Assembly (NCBI GenBank): GCA_025201365.1
Contig: JAIXMF010000071.1
Span: forward strand, 1-46,256
DNA length: 46,256 nt
Origin: Syncephalis plumigaleata
Lineage: Eukaryota > Zoopagomycota > Zoopagomycetes > Zoopagales > Piptocephalidaceae
Direction of reading: 5' to 3'
Position numbers and translations under genes: made by a program. Below, piece after piece: positions 12,020-22,109 of the stretch. Numbering within the stretch: the stretch's first letter is position 1; each line of letters opens with the position of its first letter. The notes below the pieces were generated by a model that worked only from the letters and a program-made list of their open reading frames with translations, ran no database searches and was not told the origin of the DNA.

Positions 12020-13202
12020 TTATGCAGCCACTAGTCCGAAGGGGAGAATATTGCCCGTTAACTGAATAAATATATACTGAGTCAGCCAGCGTACAGCAAC
12101 ACTAATCAAGAGAATGGGCAATGAAATGCTTAAACCTGAATCTAGAAATACTATAGAGTGAAGGAGTAACAATGCTCACATTAGATCGATAGAGTGTAGG
12201 GGGGGGGGGGGGGAGTATTTCTCGTTGTCTATATCGCAATACTATTCTTACCTGATACTGCTTCCAAATTTGAAGTGATCTCAAATAGACCGAGTAATCT
12301 AGCGTATTCAGGACGAGAATAGTTCCAAATAATCATAAGAATCAATAGTAATTTGCTGAAACTCGATATGATTAATGCCATAGACAGATAGTTGTACCTA
12401 TGAGATAGGAGTAATTAGACGATGCTTGTTGTCAAATGCTCACTCAATACCTACTTGATAATTGGATGTTTCTTCGCGTATAATAGCCATACTAGACAAT
12501 GCACCGTCAAATGGAATACAACTAGTTCTGTTATAGTTTATGTGTTAAAGCAGCAATGATTATTACTACTATTATCATTTACCTATGGTACATAATAGCA
12601 GTAGATAGAAATACTGTGTAAATGCGCTAAAACTAAAGAATGTCTGAACTGTTTCGGCGTAATATTGCTCAAGACGATACCAGCGAATATCTAGATACAC
12701 GTCATCAATGAAAGTGACAAAACTAACTCGCGTCGTTTACTTGCACCATTACACGGCTATGACTTACAAACATCAAATAACACGAGTAGAACACCTAATT
12801 TAACCACACTTGGCTGTATATAGCATTATTGTTAAGCGCATATTTATGTATACGTATTCATTATAGCACTTGAATATGAATTCACTTACATGAAATCCAT
12901 GGTCACGATACTCTAATCGATTGAATAATAAATGGCGATACACTTGCGGTTTATGCAATAGAAGATCGATGAAAATGATAACAAAATCCAATTCGACGTA
13001 TTTATCAACAAAGCGTTTACAGAATTCCTACAATGGTATTTATTGCATTTACTATCAGTTAGATTCTTACTTCTCTCGTCTACGCTATACATATAGATAT
13101 ATATATCATAACTACGCTTACACAGGGTGTCAATCGAATATTGCCCTTGCTATACTCGGTGTAGAGAGTGTTGGCAGGTCGTCCACATTCAACACAGAGC
13201 AT
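12020..13202 (-). CDS. ARV1: Arv1 lipid-homeostasis protein, 7 exons
   Basis: ER membrane protein involved in sterol traffic and GPI-precursor supply. Exons on the minus strand: 13122-13202, 12890-13027, 12768-12813, 12583-12690, 12455-12527, 12252-12397, 12020-12150; 723 nt, 240 residues, frame intact throughout. The start MLCVECGRPANTLYTEYSKG, then GNIRLTPCEFCKRFVDKYVE (the second CxxC arises exactly across the first exon junction) and ELDFVIIFIDLLLHKPQVYR are the diagnostic Arv1 homology domain with its zinc-binding CxxC pair. The remaining exons encode several hydrophobic helices (VVKLGVLLVLFDVYIRW, FLDSGLSISLPILLISVAV). The chosen Met gives the usual N-terminus directly ahead of the first CxxC. 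The last intron (12151-12251) contains a 15-base homopolymer. The gene converges on RPN2. No single long ORF reveals it because most exons are under 150 bp. Confidence 0.93.
12199..12213. repeat. G15 homopolymer (C15 on the coding strand) in ARV1 last intron
   Basis: Fifteen consecutive G on this strand, inside the ARV1 intron 12151-12251, about 50 bp from its 3' splice site. It is by far the longest G or C run in the window, and its exact length may be unreliable. Confidence 0.9.
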
Positions 13203-13440
13203 GATGACGCAGGGACATGAGCAAGAACGAAGCAATACTTGTATTATAGATAATAAAGTGGAAAAGAAAAACACTGAAATGTATACTTGATTCGCTTATA
13301 TAGAGGAAGAAGAGCAAAAGAATAAATCACAACCAATAATACAGTTAGAGAAAAGCAATTCAAGAAGTACGTGTAATACGACGTCATTACCTTTTAGCTT
13401 TTCTTTCCACTTGACTATACTTATTGAACCATTAAGCATC
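13203..13440. promoter_or_regulatory. Divergent promoter region between ARV1 and PTPA
   Basis: 238 bp separate the two divergent start codons, so it should contain both promoters. No specific element is recognised beyond general AT richness. Confidence 0.4.
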
Positions 13441-14726
13441 ATGTCGACTACGCACAATCAAGAGGAATCACCGGTGAACCGAGATGTGGCGTCAACTGCC
13501 GAGATATCCGAGTGGATACCACCCGCTAAGCATATTAACAGCCAAGCGGATATGGTGACATGGAAGCAATCCGAAGCGTATGCACGTCTATTACACTTTA
13601 TCAAGCAGCTGAACACTTGTTCGCTTAATCGTCGTATATCCGATCCGTGTCACGAGTCAGAGGTAGGTCATTTATACTTGTACGCGTGCAACTAGCCGTG
13701 CTTTAACGTTACCACCATATCTAGGCGATAAAACGTATTGTTGCTCTATTGGATAAACTTGATACGTGGATTGATGACATGCCACCATTACCTACACCTC
13801 AACGCTTCGGTAACAAAGCATTTCGTACGTTTATTACACGTTTAGAAGAGGTAAGCAATAAGCAAAATGGCAACGCAATCTTGTTAACCATAGGATATAG
13901 CAATCGATGGCATTGTTAGCAGAGCTGCTACCGGTGGCGTTACATCCGGCACTCGGTGATTTAGTTGCTTATTTCAGTACATCCTTCGGTAATGGTACAC
14001 GTATCGATTATGGTAGTGGGCATGAACTCGCCTTCATCGCTTGGCTATGCTGTCTAAGTGGTATTGGATATCTAGAGGCGGACGACGAAACCGCAATAGT
14101 GATGCGAGTATTTACTCGGTAATAACGGCAACAATAGCACTATTCCTTTTATTACTTAGTAATCATATATATCCTACCATTGCTGTATAGATATTTACGT
14201 CTTGTTCGTCGTTTACAAACAGTTTACCAACTTGAACCGGCAGGCAGTCATGGTGTTTGGGGACTAGATGATTTCCAGTTTATACCTTATTACTGGGGTA
14301 GCGCACAACTACAAGGTAATATACTGTTAGAAGAGGAGGAATACGCGTTTATACGATAGGCTAACAAACAGGCTAGATCAATCGCAATACCGACCATTAT
14401 CCGTCTTGAATAAGTCGGTCGTTAACGAGCTGGCCGATGAATATTTGTACTTTGATTGTATACGCGTTATTCATTCGGTAAGCGCAATGAGCGTAGTCGT
14501 CATCAATGAGCAGTATAGCTGAATGGTATTCAAAATTGATTAGGTAAAATCCGGTCCATTCCAGGAACATTCCCCCATGCTAAGTGATATCGCTATGGTA
14601 CCTAACTGGTCCAAAGTTAATACGGGCATGCTACGTATGTACCAGGCAGAAGTACTAGGTAAATTTCCTGTCGTTCAACATTTACCGTTTGGTACATTAC
14701 TTCCATTTACAGCGGCTAAAAAATAA
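13441..14726 (+). CDS. Protein phosphatase 2A activator (PTPA/Rrd family)
   Basis: PTPA is a peptidyl-prolyl isomerase-like chaperone that activates PP2A catalytic subunits. Exons: 13441-13662, 13725-13850, 13901-14118, 14191-14325 (or 14315), 14372-14477, 14544-14726; 329 residues with the longer exon 4. Family signatures seen: [46 protein letters not shown] (the PTPA signature), [57 protein letters not shown] and [10 protein letters not shown]. The donor at 14316 (GTAATA) gives the wrong phase and a stop at once; a weaker donor at 14326 (GTTAGA) restores the frame and a full-length protein. Start is the first Met, in good context after AAGCATC. The N-terminal 35 residues are poorly conserved, as usual. 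Fungi often have two paralogues (Rrd1, Rrd2); I cannot tell which this is. Confidence 0.93.
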
Positions 14727-15600
14727 TACAGCATTCGCATTTGTTTGTTATCATTACTGTTGCTACAACACAATTACATGCTGTGTTGTATTGTAGATGT
14801 TCAATCCTGATTGCATCGGTTGCTCTCGGGAATATTATAAATTATTATTACTATGATGACGACATGATGATAGACAGTTCGTTTATTATACGATATTGGT
14901 ATTTGTTAGTCTGCTCAACTAAGAATCAATAGCAAATATTCTTTGTGTTATTATTATTGCCGCTATATTGTTATCACTGCTTATTGAATAATATCAACGA
15001 GCCTTTAAGCAACACTATAGCTCTTCATGATCCATTAAACTTACTTAATCTTCATTGCTATGTGTATAATGGCGGTAGAGTGGAATAAATGACTTGTATT
15101 ACTAATAAAAGTGCCGGAATAGTAGAATGGAATAAGTGTATGAAATGATTGATGCTGGATGAAAGAGAGGAACGAGTAGACTAAAATACAGTGTTGATTT
15201 GACAAGTAGAAGGTAATGAAGCAATAATGGAATAGGAAGGGATAGAATAGGATGAGGAGTAATGCAAATGGTATACAACAATGACATGTCAATAGAGGTC
15301 AAAATGATTCATGTTTATTAATATTGCTAGTGGATACTTGTCAATGATGGATGACAATGAGTGTTGGCAGTAAGCATTAGCATGGTTGATTATCCCGTCA
15401 TGTTGTCGTTGTCGTTGAATATTAGTTGATAGACATTTAGAATGGAATTAGTACATATTGTCTGGATGTTGTCTCTTGTATTAGCAATGAATAGAAATGT
15501 CAACTTACCGAATAGAATGGAAATAGTATGCAGCTAGCATCATTGGCATTTGAGCATTCTAATTGTAATATTGTTGGTGTATTGTAATAAATGAGCTTAC
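14727..15600. other. Spacer with purine-skewed repeat-like stretch
   Basis: No gene recognised. 15040-15300 is purine-rich on this strand with overlapping low-complexity minus-strand ORFs, like the R1/R2 material, but I could not match it to a specific copy. Confidence 0.4.
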
Positions 15601-15639
15601 CTGTAATTGATAACTATGAATGAATGGATTATAATAAAG

Positions 15640-16200
15640 TGTTAAAAATATGTTATGCCCCCATCATATCCGCAAGCGGCTGCAATGAATATGTAGCCTT
15701 GTATCCAGCGCAAACAAGCATGCTATGTTGAATCGGTTGGAGAGCCTTACGACAAATATACCACTATATTATTAAGCATTAATATAATAACATTTACTAG
15801 ACCTGGCATGTTAATAACGGTATATGTAAGCATGTCCCACCATGAACATATACAACCATAAATCTATGGTAATAACAATTAACTGGCTATTATCACCACA
15901 AATCCATAGCTGCTATTACCAATGACAAGCTTCATAAATATAATTATACTAACATTTAATAATAAAACTACAGTTGGCAGGCATGTGATCCATTTATTGC
16001 AAATGGCCATACACCACATCGACAGTATGATTACCATGTTGGCTATGCACGCATCATAGACGATGCTGCCACTCCCGTAGCAGTTCATGATATATTCAAC
16101 CGAAGCACATACGAGGGATCAGTAAATTAGCACATTTATACAAATGTATTTGTGCTAATTCGGACATAACGTATTGCAATTAGATTGCGATAAAATAATG
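15640..16200 (+). pseudogene. Coding-like remnants, possibly a decayed trypsin-like protease
   Basis: Several short stretches read like real protein rather than skewed DNA. One (about 15650-15715) reads CYAPIISASGCNEYVALYPA. Another (about 15969-16129) is preceded by ACTAAC and CTACAG, a plausible splice site, and contains YDYHVGYARIIDDAATPVAV then HDIFNRSTYEGS. The second loosely resembles the trypsin-family segment before the catalytic aspartate (V-HPxYNxxTxxNDIA), but that aspartate is not present in the obvious continuation. Frames are broken and no GDSGGP motif is visible. The family suggestion is weak; random ORFs in moderately AT-rich DNA remain possible. Confidence 0.2.
16125..16160. 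repeat. 10-bp perfect inverted repeat, 16-nt loop
   Basis: AATTAGCACA (16125-16134) and TGTGCTAATT (16151-16160) are perfect complements. It could fold as a hairpin; no role is evident. Confidence 0.7.
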
Positions 16201-16527
16201 CAGCAAACAATAATTTGACATACACGAAAACATATCATTAAATAGTGTCAGTCACTATAATAGCAAGTAAGCTAGGCTTCCTTCTCCAACGAAGGCAGCA
16301 ACATGATGATCAAATATCACGGCAAAGCATAGCTTAAATGATATTATGGTGGCAAATGATCTCAAACACATATCAATATAGAATAAAGATACGTGCTCAA
16401 GCATTTGCAAACCGATACATTTCATAATACTCGTATAATAGAGTGGCTATCACGCTACATTACAACTGAATGACCTGTAGGATAATGGCTCAGCACCATG
16501 AATTACAGGGTAATGCAGTACATATAA

Positions 16528-16719
16528 TCCAAACACCCATTTACATATGCCATTATTTTTGCAATAGCATCATATTATACAAATATACGGAATGCCTCCA
16601 AGCAAACAGATAATAAAGAAGCCTGGCTACCCGTTACAGGTTCAGACTTCACACTGATCATGATAGGATTTCACCACGTTCAGCGTTACGCTACAAGCAA
16701 GCAGTTTACAGAGCACTGA
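16528..16719 (+). other. Open 63-codon coding-like stretch without start codon
   Basis: One frame stays open from 16528 to a TGA at 16717-16719 with a hydrophobic stretch (HPFTYAIIFAIASYY) followed by hydrophilic sequence containing EAWLPVTGSDFTLIMI. It has no Met and no recognised family. It may be another eroded exon or chance. Confidence 0.15.
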
Positions 16720-16987
16720 CCTATTTTATTTTGCATATGTCTAGACAGAGAAGAGAAGTGTGAAGAGAAGCGAAGAGAGCAAAGGAATTGTGCACTTCTT
16801 ATTGACTGCCAATTGTATCGTAACTATTAGTCATTTAGGTTGTACAGGATTCAGTATTTCGTAATGGACGTTTCATCGATAGCGATAACTATCGTCATCA
16901 ATTCTATAAGGTAGACGATACAAGTGTACTAGTATAGTTGAATATTGCCATGTCATGCACTTACAAGTAGCTATTGATTAGCATGGT

Positions 16988-17800
16988 AGATAAATCGTGT
17001 ATTTACTAAATGTGTTATAATGATAATGTTTATTATTGAGTGCATAGATAGCAACGAGTGAACAAAGTGAATACACGATAAATAATGTAATAAACAAGCA
17101 GTAATTAGTAGAATGACTGACTTGTCACGAACGAGCAAGGAATGAGCAAGAAAGGTGTATAAACACGTATGTCAGTTTATTTGAAGAAGCAGTGTATGCT
17201 TGTAGGCAGATAGAGTATGTAGATGGCAGTAAACAAATGAAAATACAAATAAAAGCATGACGTAAAGGTGGCATACAAACAGATGACGGAAAAGAGCGGT
17301 AAAAGTAAAAGGTGCATATTACAACGAGAACAGTGAAGGCTTAAACGTTGATAAATAAGCAGGACAGTGACAGGAAACAAAGGACTAGAACGAACAATAA
17401 ACAATGCTTATTGGTATAATAACAATAACGACAAGTGAGCATGTAGATAGTTTAGAGCAAGAGGAAGAGAACAAAGAGATAAATAAACGGCATAGAGATA
17501 GTATGGCAGAATAGTTGCTATTGGGAATGTGTATGCTAAAGTGAAAGAGGAAGTAAGTGGAATGCGAATGACACGAAGAAGACGCGTATTACTGAGAAAG
17601 TAAACAAGTAAATAAAAGGAAAAGGAATAAATAGCATATAGTTAAGAGGAAGTAGACGCGTATTGTTTACTGACAAGTGGAATGTAGTTGACACAAAGAA
17701 GGCAGCGTTGGTAAAGAGAGAGAAAGAGGGAAATGACAGGGAAATAGATACTTGGAAATAGATTAGTAAACCATTAATGTCATTAGACGTCAATAATAAA
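16988..17800 (-). repeat. Repeat family R1, copy b
   Basis: Second R1 copy, same orientation as 1027-1950 (offset 15959 at 1445/17404). It is shorter on the right because it has fewer of the 45-60 bp internal units. The right end runs directly into the broken Gag-like remnant. Confidence 0.75.
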
Positions 17801-18502
17801 TACGTCTTGTGCATGCTTTGAAGCTTTCGTATAAAGTGGTTGACGTATTCTTCCGCTACCAAGAATTATGTGGCGCTGTTTCGCGTGTAGAATATGTTCA
17901 CCACTTTTTGGATCCGATATTCATCATGGGAAGAGCTGAGCGTATTTCATCATAAGGTTTCTGACGATGTTCGTGACATAGATGGCTTTAAGGACTGGAG
18001 GATGCTTTGGTGCTTTGGGCCGCCAAATTACTTCGCGGGAGATTTTTCTTCTTATCGCTGCATCTGACACTACTCTGTTAGCGAGTATTTCTGCGTAGGT
18101 CGTTGCTGTGATGGGTGATGGACCATTAGCCGTTTGGTTTAGCATCGCTCGTATTGGCTAGTGGTTAGTTAGCTTGGGTTGCTTGGAGGCTTCCGCTAAT
18201 TTCTTACCTACAATCGTCATAAGTTTTGTCATGTCTACGATTCTTGCTCTTGCTCCGGTTATCGGCTCACACAAATTACGTAGCTGGCCAAAGGCCTTTT
18301 CGATTTTCTTTGTAAGTGAATTGCTAATTTGCTCGTCGATCATCTTTTGAACCTTTTCCTCCGTTAATATGTCGTACATATCGAGAGAGCGTGGGTTCAT
18401 TAAGGAATCGTTGTGCTCTTCGTAGGTGTTCCTCGCGTATCGCATAGAGGTGTCTTCGTCATCAGAGTTGCTTTCCGGAATTGTGCTCTCGAAGAGAGAC
18501 AT
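17790..18502 (-). pseudogene. Degenerate Gag/LINE-ORF1-like gene remnant
   Basis: Read on the minus strand from 18502: a 114-codon ORF with an acidic N-terminus and a coiled-coil-like middle (TEEKVQKMIDEQISNSLTKK), a stop, then a 73-codon ORF from 18145 ending near KAIYVTNIVRNLMMKYAQLF. Past further stops and frame changes, translation continues with features like KKVVNIFYTRNSAT and FLVAEEYVNHFIRKL down to about 17800. The pattern (IYVxxI ... KxVxNIxYxxxxxxFLVxxxYxxxFxxKL) recalls the C-terminal part of Gag-like/ORF1 proteins next to non-LTR retroelements in zygomycete-grade fungi. No reverse transcriptase follows; instead the remnant is cut off by repeat R1b. The class assignment is inference from recalled patterns. 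Confidence 0.4.
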
Positions 18503-18842
18503 GTTCTGGACACAATGTTGGTTTCAGTTCATGCCTTCGTTAGTGACATACATGGAGCGTTCTTGATGATGAAATATCTGCGTGAGGGTGTCAGATAACG
18601 CCATTTTTTGTCCAGGTTCGAAATAACGTCGAAGTCTGTTATAGCACATAACGTCATGGAATACGACTAGCATATTCATTTACACTTCTTCATACTCATC
18701 TATATAAGGTTATAATTTATTTTATTCTATGTCCACTCTATCGTGCTTTCTAAGTGAAGGCCAATCATGTAAGTGCTTTATACTTTTTTGTAATCATTTA
18801 TTTCTAATACCATCTGGAATTAATCTTACCATAAACAGCACA
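18503..18842. promoter_or_regulatory. Divergent intergenic region and possible 5' UTR intron
   Basis: Separates the Gag-like remnant (-) from the zinc-ribbon ORF (+). A GTAAGT donor at 18769 and an ACAG acceptor at 18838 could form a 70 bp intron just upstream of the ATG at 18843. Splicing it would put the upstream ATG (18729) out of frame, which favours the ATG at 18843 as the real start. Confidence 0.35.
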
Positions 18843-20336
18843 ATGACATCTGAACTTACTTGTAAAGTATGCGGCTGCACAATCGGCAAACGTAGCACCT
18901 CTCTTATGTGCAAAAAATGTTCCGACAAAGCCAGGCGCCGTAGAAGAGCTGCTAAAGATGTACAAGGAATTGATGAGCAGAAGCATTTCAAATCCAGAAA
19001 GCTTTTTTATGCCTCAGAAATGAATTATGGTAAAGCTATGAAAGAAGGGCTGAGCATGAATTTGGGATCGATCGCGCAATACCAGGATGACCGTGTCGAA
19101 ATGATGGAAGCCATGAAGCTTTCTCCTTTTTCAATAACCGATTCGCAGAATAATGGCGCCATAGTTTTTGTCGATAAACACAACGCGACTAAACTAAAGG
19201 AGATTGCACATAAAATACATCATGTTGAAGAGATTGCGCCACCGTCTCCACCAAATCATCCCACACCAAGAAGATATATCGGTAATCCTTGCTTTGACAA
19301 AATTTTACAGTCCAGTAGATACAAGGCCGTAAAGGATATTGAATGGAGAGAATTTGACAACGACATATCCGCTTTCTTTAACGTTAGCTGGCAACTAAAG
19401 AAAGCCATGAGAGTTGCCATTCCTGCGCTGTTTTCTGGAGCGTTATTAGTAGAAGATCATCAGCTACTCTATATCACTTGTGTCGAAGCTTATTGCAGGT
19501 CTGCACACATAGATGTTCACTGTGAACATTACGTTGGTGCAGAATCGTCCCAATCGGATCCGGAAATATCGTACAACAAACACGATTTGTATAATGGCGT
19601 CTGTATCAAGGCAGCACATGAGTATAATACGGCACATATCAGAATAGGTTTACGAACAGCAAATTTATTAGTGGTTGGTTCCATCAGAGTTGATGTGGAG
19701 GACAAAGCAAGCCTTGGAATAGCAAACAACATTTTTAAACCAACAAAGTACACTCGATTGTTTTTTGACCCTAGAAGCATTCAAAAGGCAGAGCAGTTAG
19801 TTAAAGATAACATAACTGAAATACAAGGTGCTTATGATTATGCTCGCCTTCGTCAACTCCGGTCAAAGTTTGATGACAAATCAACATACTATATGTGTCG
19901 GGCTGCAGCAGATGGCTTTCTGGCTCATCAGAATTGGCCAATAACGATCTGGACGTATGCTGATATTAAAACCAAAAGTGACAAAGCAAGTTCGACAAAA
20001 ATAGCATCTTCTTTATTTGTCGAAGTCGCAACATGCGTCTTTGAGCAAAAATTACTCTCTCGTGAAACAGTAGAACAAATTCATGCTGAAATGGAAACAG
20101 CAGCAAGCAATATAAAAAAAGGAATCATTCAAAGAATACTTGAGTTATTTGGTGAAGAGACCGAAATGCCTATAATCCTAAACAAAAATCTATGCCGCTT
20201 GCTTAAAGAGTTGGCTTGTTCGATGCAGCAAGAAATTAGTGCGGAAAACATAAAAAGAACATCATATTTAGTAAAAGCATTAAAAAGTATCGCTGTGCAC
20301 GAAAGGGGGTCGACCATTTTTGATCAGCCAGATTAA
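18843..20336 (+). CDS. Intronless protein of unknown family with N-terminal zinc ribbon
   Basis: A single uninterrupted frame of 497 codons (535 if the ATG at 18729 is used) in a region where other genes have many introns. Residues 7-26 (from M at 18843) read CKVCGCTIGKRSTSLMCKKC, a CxxC-x12-CxxC zinc-ribbon or treble-clef finger, followed by a basic RRRRRAAKD cluster suited to nucleic-acid binding. The remaining about 450 residues are mixed alpha/beta; I recognise no reverse transcriptase, integrase, helicase or transposase motif and no membrane segment. The C-terminal 150 residues look helical (EQIHAEMETAASNIKKGI). It sits between R1b plus the Gag-like remnant on one side and a PC4-like relic plus R2b on the other. 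I start at 18843 because the first 38 residues of the longer form are Cys/Phe-rich and overlap a possible 5' UTR intron. Function unknown; an element-encoded or recently acquired gene is plausible. Confidence 0.65.
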   Translation: MTSELTCKVCGCTIGKRSTSLMCKKCSDKARRRRRAAKDVQGIDEQKHFKSRKLFYASEMNYGKAMKEGLSMNLGSIAQYQDDRVEMMEAMKLSPFSITDSQNNGAIVFVDKHNATKLKEIAHKIHHVEEIAPPSPPNHPTPRRYIGNPCFDKILQSSRYKAVKDIEWREFDNDISAFFNVSWQLKKAMRVAIPALFSGALLVEDHQLLYITCVEAYCRSAHIDVHCEHYVGAESSQSDPEISYNKHDLYNGVCIKAAHEYNTAHIRIGLRTANLLVVGSIRVDVEDKASLGIANNIFKPTKYTRLFFDPRSIQKAEQLVKDNITEIQGAYDYARLRQLRSKFDDKSTYYMCRAAADGFLAHQNWPITIWTYADIKTKSDKASSTKIASSLFVEVATCVFEQKLLSRETVEQIHAEMETAASNIKKGIIQRILELFGEETEMPIILNKNLCRLLKELACSMQQEISAENIKRTSYLVKALKSIAVHERGSTIFDQPD

Positions 20337-20659
20337 TCGGGGGCGTATGCGACCGATAATCCTCGCTGTAAATATTAATTAGCAATTAGTATAAGTATCA
20401 GTACCTTTAGTTTCAATAAACATTATTATCTCAGTGAAGATTCGGTGTGCAAACATTGTTTAACTGCAATTTCCTCATTCGCTAGAAGGAACCGTTTTTA
20501 TTGATCTATTAACAACATAGAATCATATTAGTATTATAATACAACTATTATTATGGTGGCTTGAACCTCTGTAAAGCACTTCGCCGTAAATGGCAGTGAT
20601 TACGTACATTATCTAAAAATAGTTTAGCTTTCTATTATTGATCAATTCACAAAGTCACT
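20337..20659. other. Spacer downstream of the zinc-ribbon ORF
   Basis: No gene seen. A TTCAATAAACATTA stretch at about 20411 could be the 3'-end/polyadenylation region of the preceding gene. Confidence 0.3.
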
Positions 20660-20906
20660 TTATACGCCTTCTCTTTCCTTTTTAACTTTGTTGATTACTT
20701 GGTCAATAATTTCCATAGATGCTTTAAATGTCTTCCACTGTTCTTCTATCAATGAAATTTCCTTCTTACTAGGACGCTCCTTTCCTTCAGCATTTATAAA
20801 GTATTCACGAAAATTAGTAAGTATAATCTGTTTCCATTCTATTTACTGCGGCGCGTTTTTTGGCTCCTAGCCGGAAATATAGATTCCCCTCAGTATCATT
20901 AGGCAT
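20660..20906 (-). pseudogene. PC4/Sub1-like transcriptional coactivator relic, frameshifted
   Basis: On the minus strand from 20906: NLYFRLGAKKRAAVNRM, then after a one-base frame change near 20820, NFREYFINAEGKERPSKK, EISLIEEQWKTFKASM and a basic tail to the stop at 20660-20662. This order (LGxxKRxxV ... xxREYYxxxEGxxxPxKKGISLxxEQWxxL) is the single-stranded DNA-binding domain of the PC4/p15 (Sub1) coactivator family, which binds ssDNA in transcription and repair. In the first frame a stop comes right after TDYTY, so as read the gene is broken unless a sequencing error or an unseen splice accounts for it. No second gene of this family is visible in the window. It is AT-rich like the neighbouring zinc-ribbon ORF. 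Confidence 0.55.
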
Positions 20907-21149
20907 CGTAATAAAAATGCTGTATCTATTGCATTTAGTCATGATATGAATGTCGATGCTATAACAATATATGGCCGTCCAACAAAGTAAGTAGGTTAAA
21001 ATTAGACATTGCTAATAAATGGAAAATTAATATTAAAGTAGAAGTATGAAAGGTAAGCTTAATAATTATAATAAAACAAGTATCAACTGATTCAATTTGC
21101 GAGGATAGAACAAAAGACTTTTACAAGATGTAAAGCATTTACATATTTA

Positions 21150-22090
21150 TACATGTGGTAACACTACAACAATGTCTACATGTATGTGACCAAAGAAAGA
21201 GATAAATAAAATGGACGGGTGTAATCCATGGCAATTTATTAGACGTGTAAGTGACGTGTGAGAGCAAGAAAGCATAGAGTGACGGTGGAAAATGAGCAGA
21301 AGAAGCAGAAGAGAAGAACAGAAGAATGCGTATAGCATGCTAGTTTAGTTACTTGCACTGTCCTATTATGCCAATCAGCGGCAATCAAGGTAAATAAACA
21401 CGCTATTGTATAGACAAGAAGCAGCGTTGTCTGTATAGCGAGGAATAGCAAATGCCGCGAATGAATAACTGATCAGTACGCTTAACAGGTTGTACGTTAC
21501 CGGTAGTCGAGAATAGAATGGAACAAGACCGAGGAATAGACTAACGACAAGTGATATATTGTTAAGAATGAAAGAAAAGGAACACGGAATAAAGTAATAA
21601 GTACTTGGTACAAAAACACGCATACTCGAACAACTTGCAAAAACAACGTATGTTTGTAGTGGAGTAACCGCGTGTAGATATTATTATGATAGAGCGGAGT
21701 GATATATGAACGAATAGTGGAAGACAAGGTGGAGATGACGTGTATCAGCGAGGATAGCAGACACATAAGCAACATTACGCATACAAGACAGGGCAGTGTA
21801 TGCTAATGAGTAGAACAAGCAATAACAAAGATGTTATGATACTAAAGACAAATGAGCACATAAACGAGTTGAGATTAGTGGTAAACAAAAGAATAGCCGG
21901 AAGCAATAAACAAGGAATAGAGGAATGCGAATGACAAGAGGGACAGTGTTGGGAATATGCGAGGAAGTAAATAAAAGAAAAAGGAATAACTAGCATATAG
22001 TTAAGAGGAAGTGGACGCGTGTGTGATTTACTGACAAGTGGAATGTAGTCAAGACTAAGCAGACAGCATTGGTAAAGAAGTAAAGGGAAG
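21150..22090 (-). repeat. Repeat family R2, copy b
   Basis: Inverted copy of 3640-4630. Similarity runs from about 21150 to 22090 on the minus strand. Relative to copy a, the tandem-unit module at its start is reduced to one clear unit plus a decayed one. The ORFs here are mirror images of those in copy a and are low-complexity. Confidence 0.75.
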
Positions 22091-22109
22091 TAATAATGAA
22101 TTGGTACTT

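Noticed and set aside
12921-13274. Plus-strand 99-codon ORF and minus-strand 64-codon ORF over the ARV1 start
   Set aside because: The plus ORF is antisense to ARV1; the minus ORF extends upstream of the conserved ARV1 start and downstream into its first intron.
15879-16088. 69-codon minus-strand ORF
   Set aside because: Antisense to the more protein-like plus-strand remnant; no conserved features.
16617-16700. Possible tRNA-like stretch with a GGTTCAGACTTC segment
   Set aside because: No acceptor stem or anticodon arm could be paired around it.
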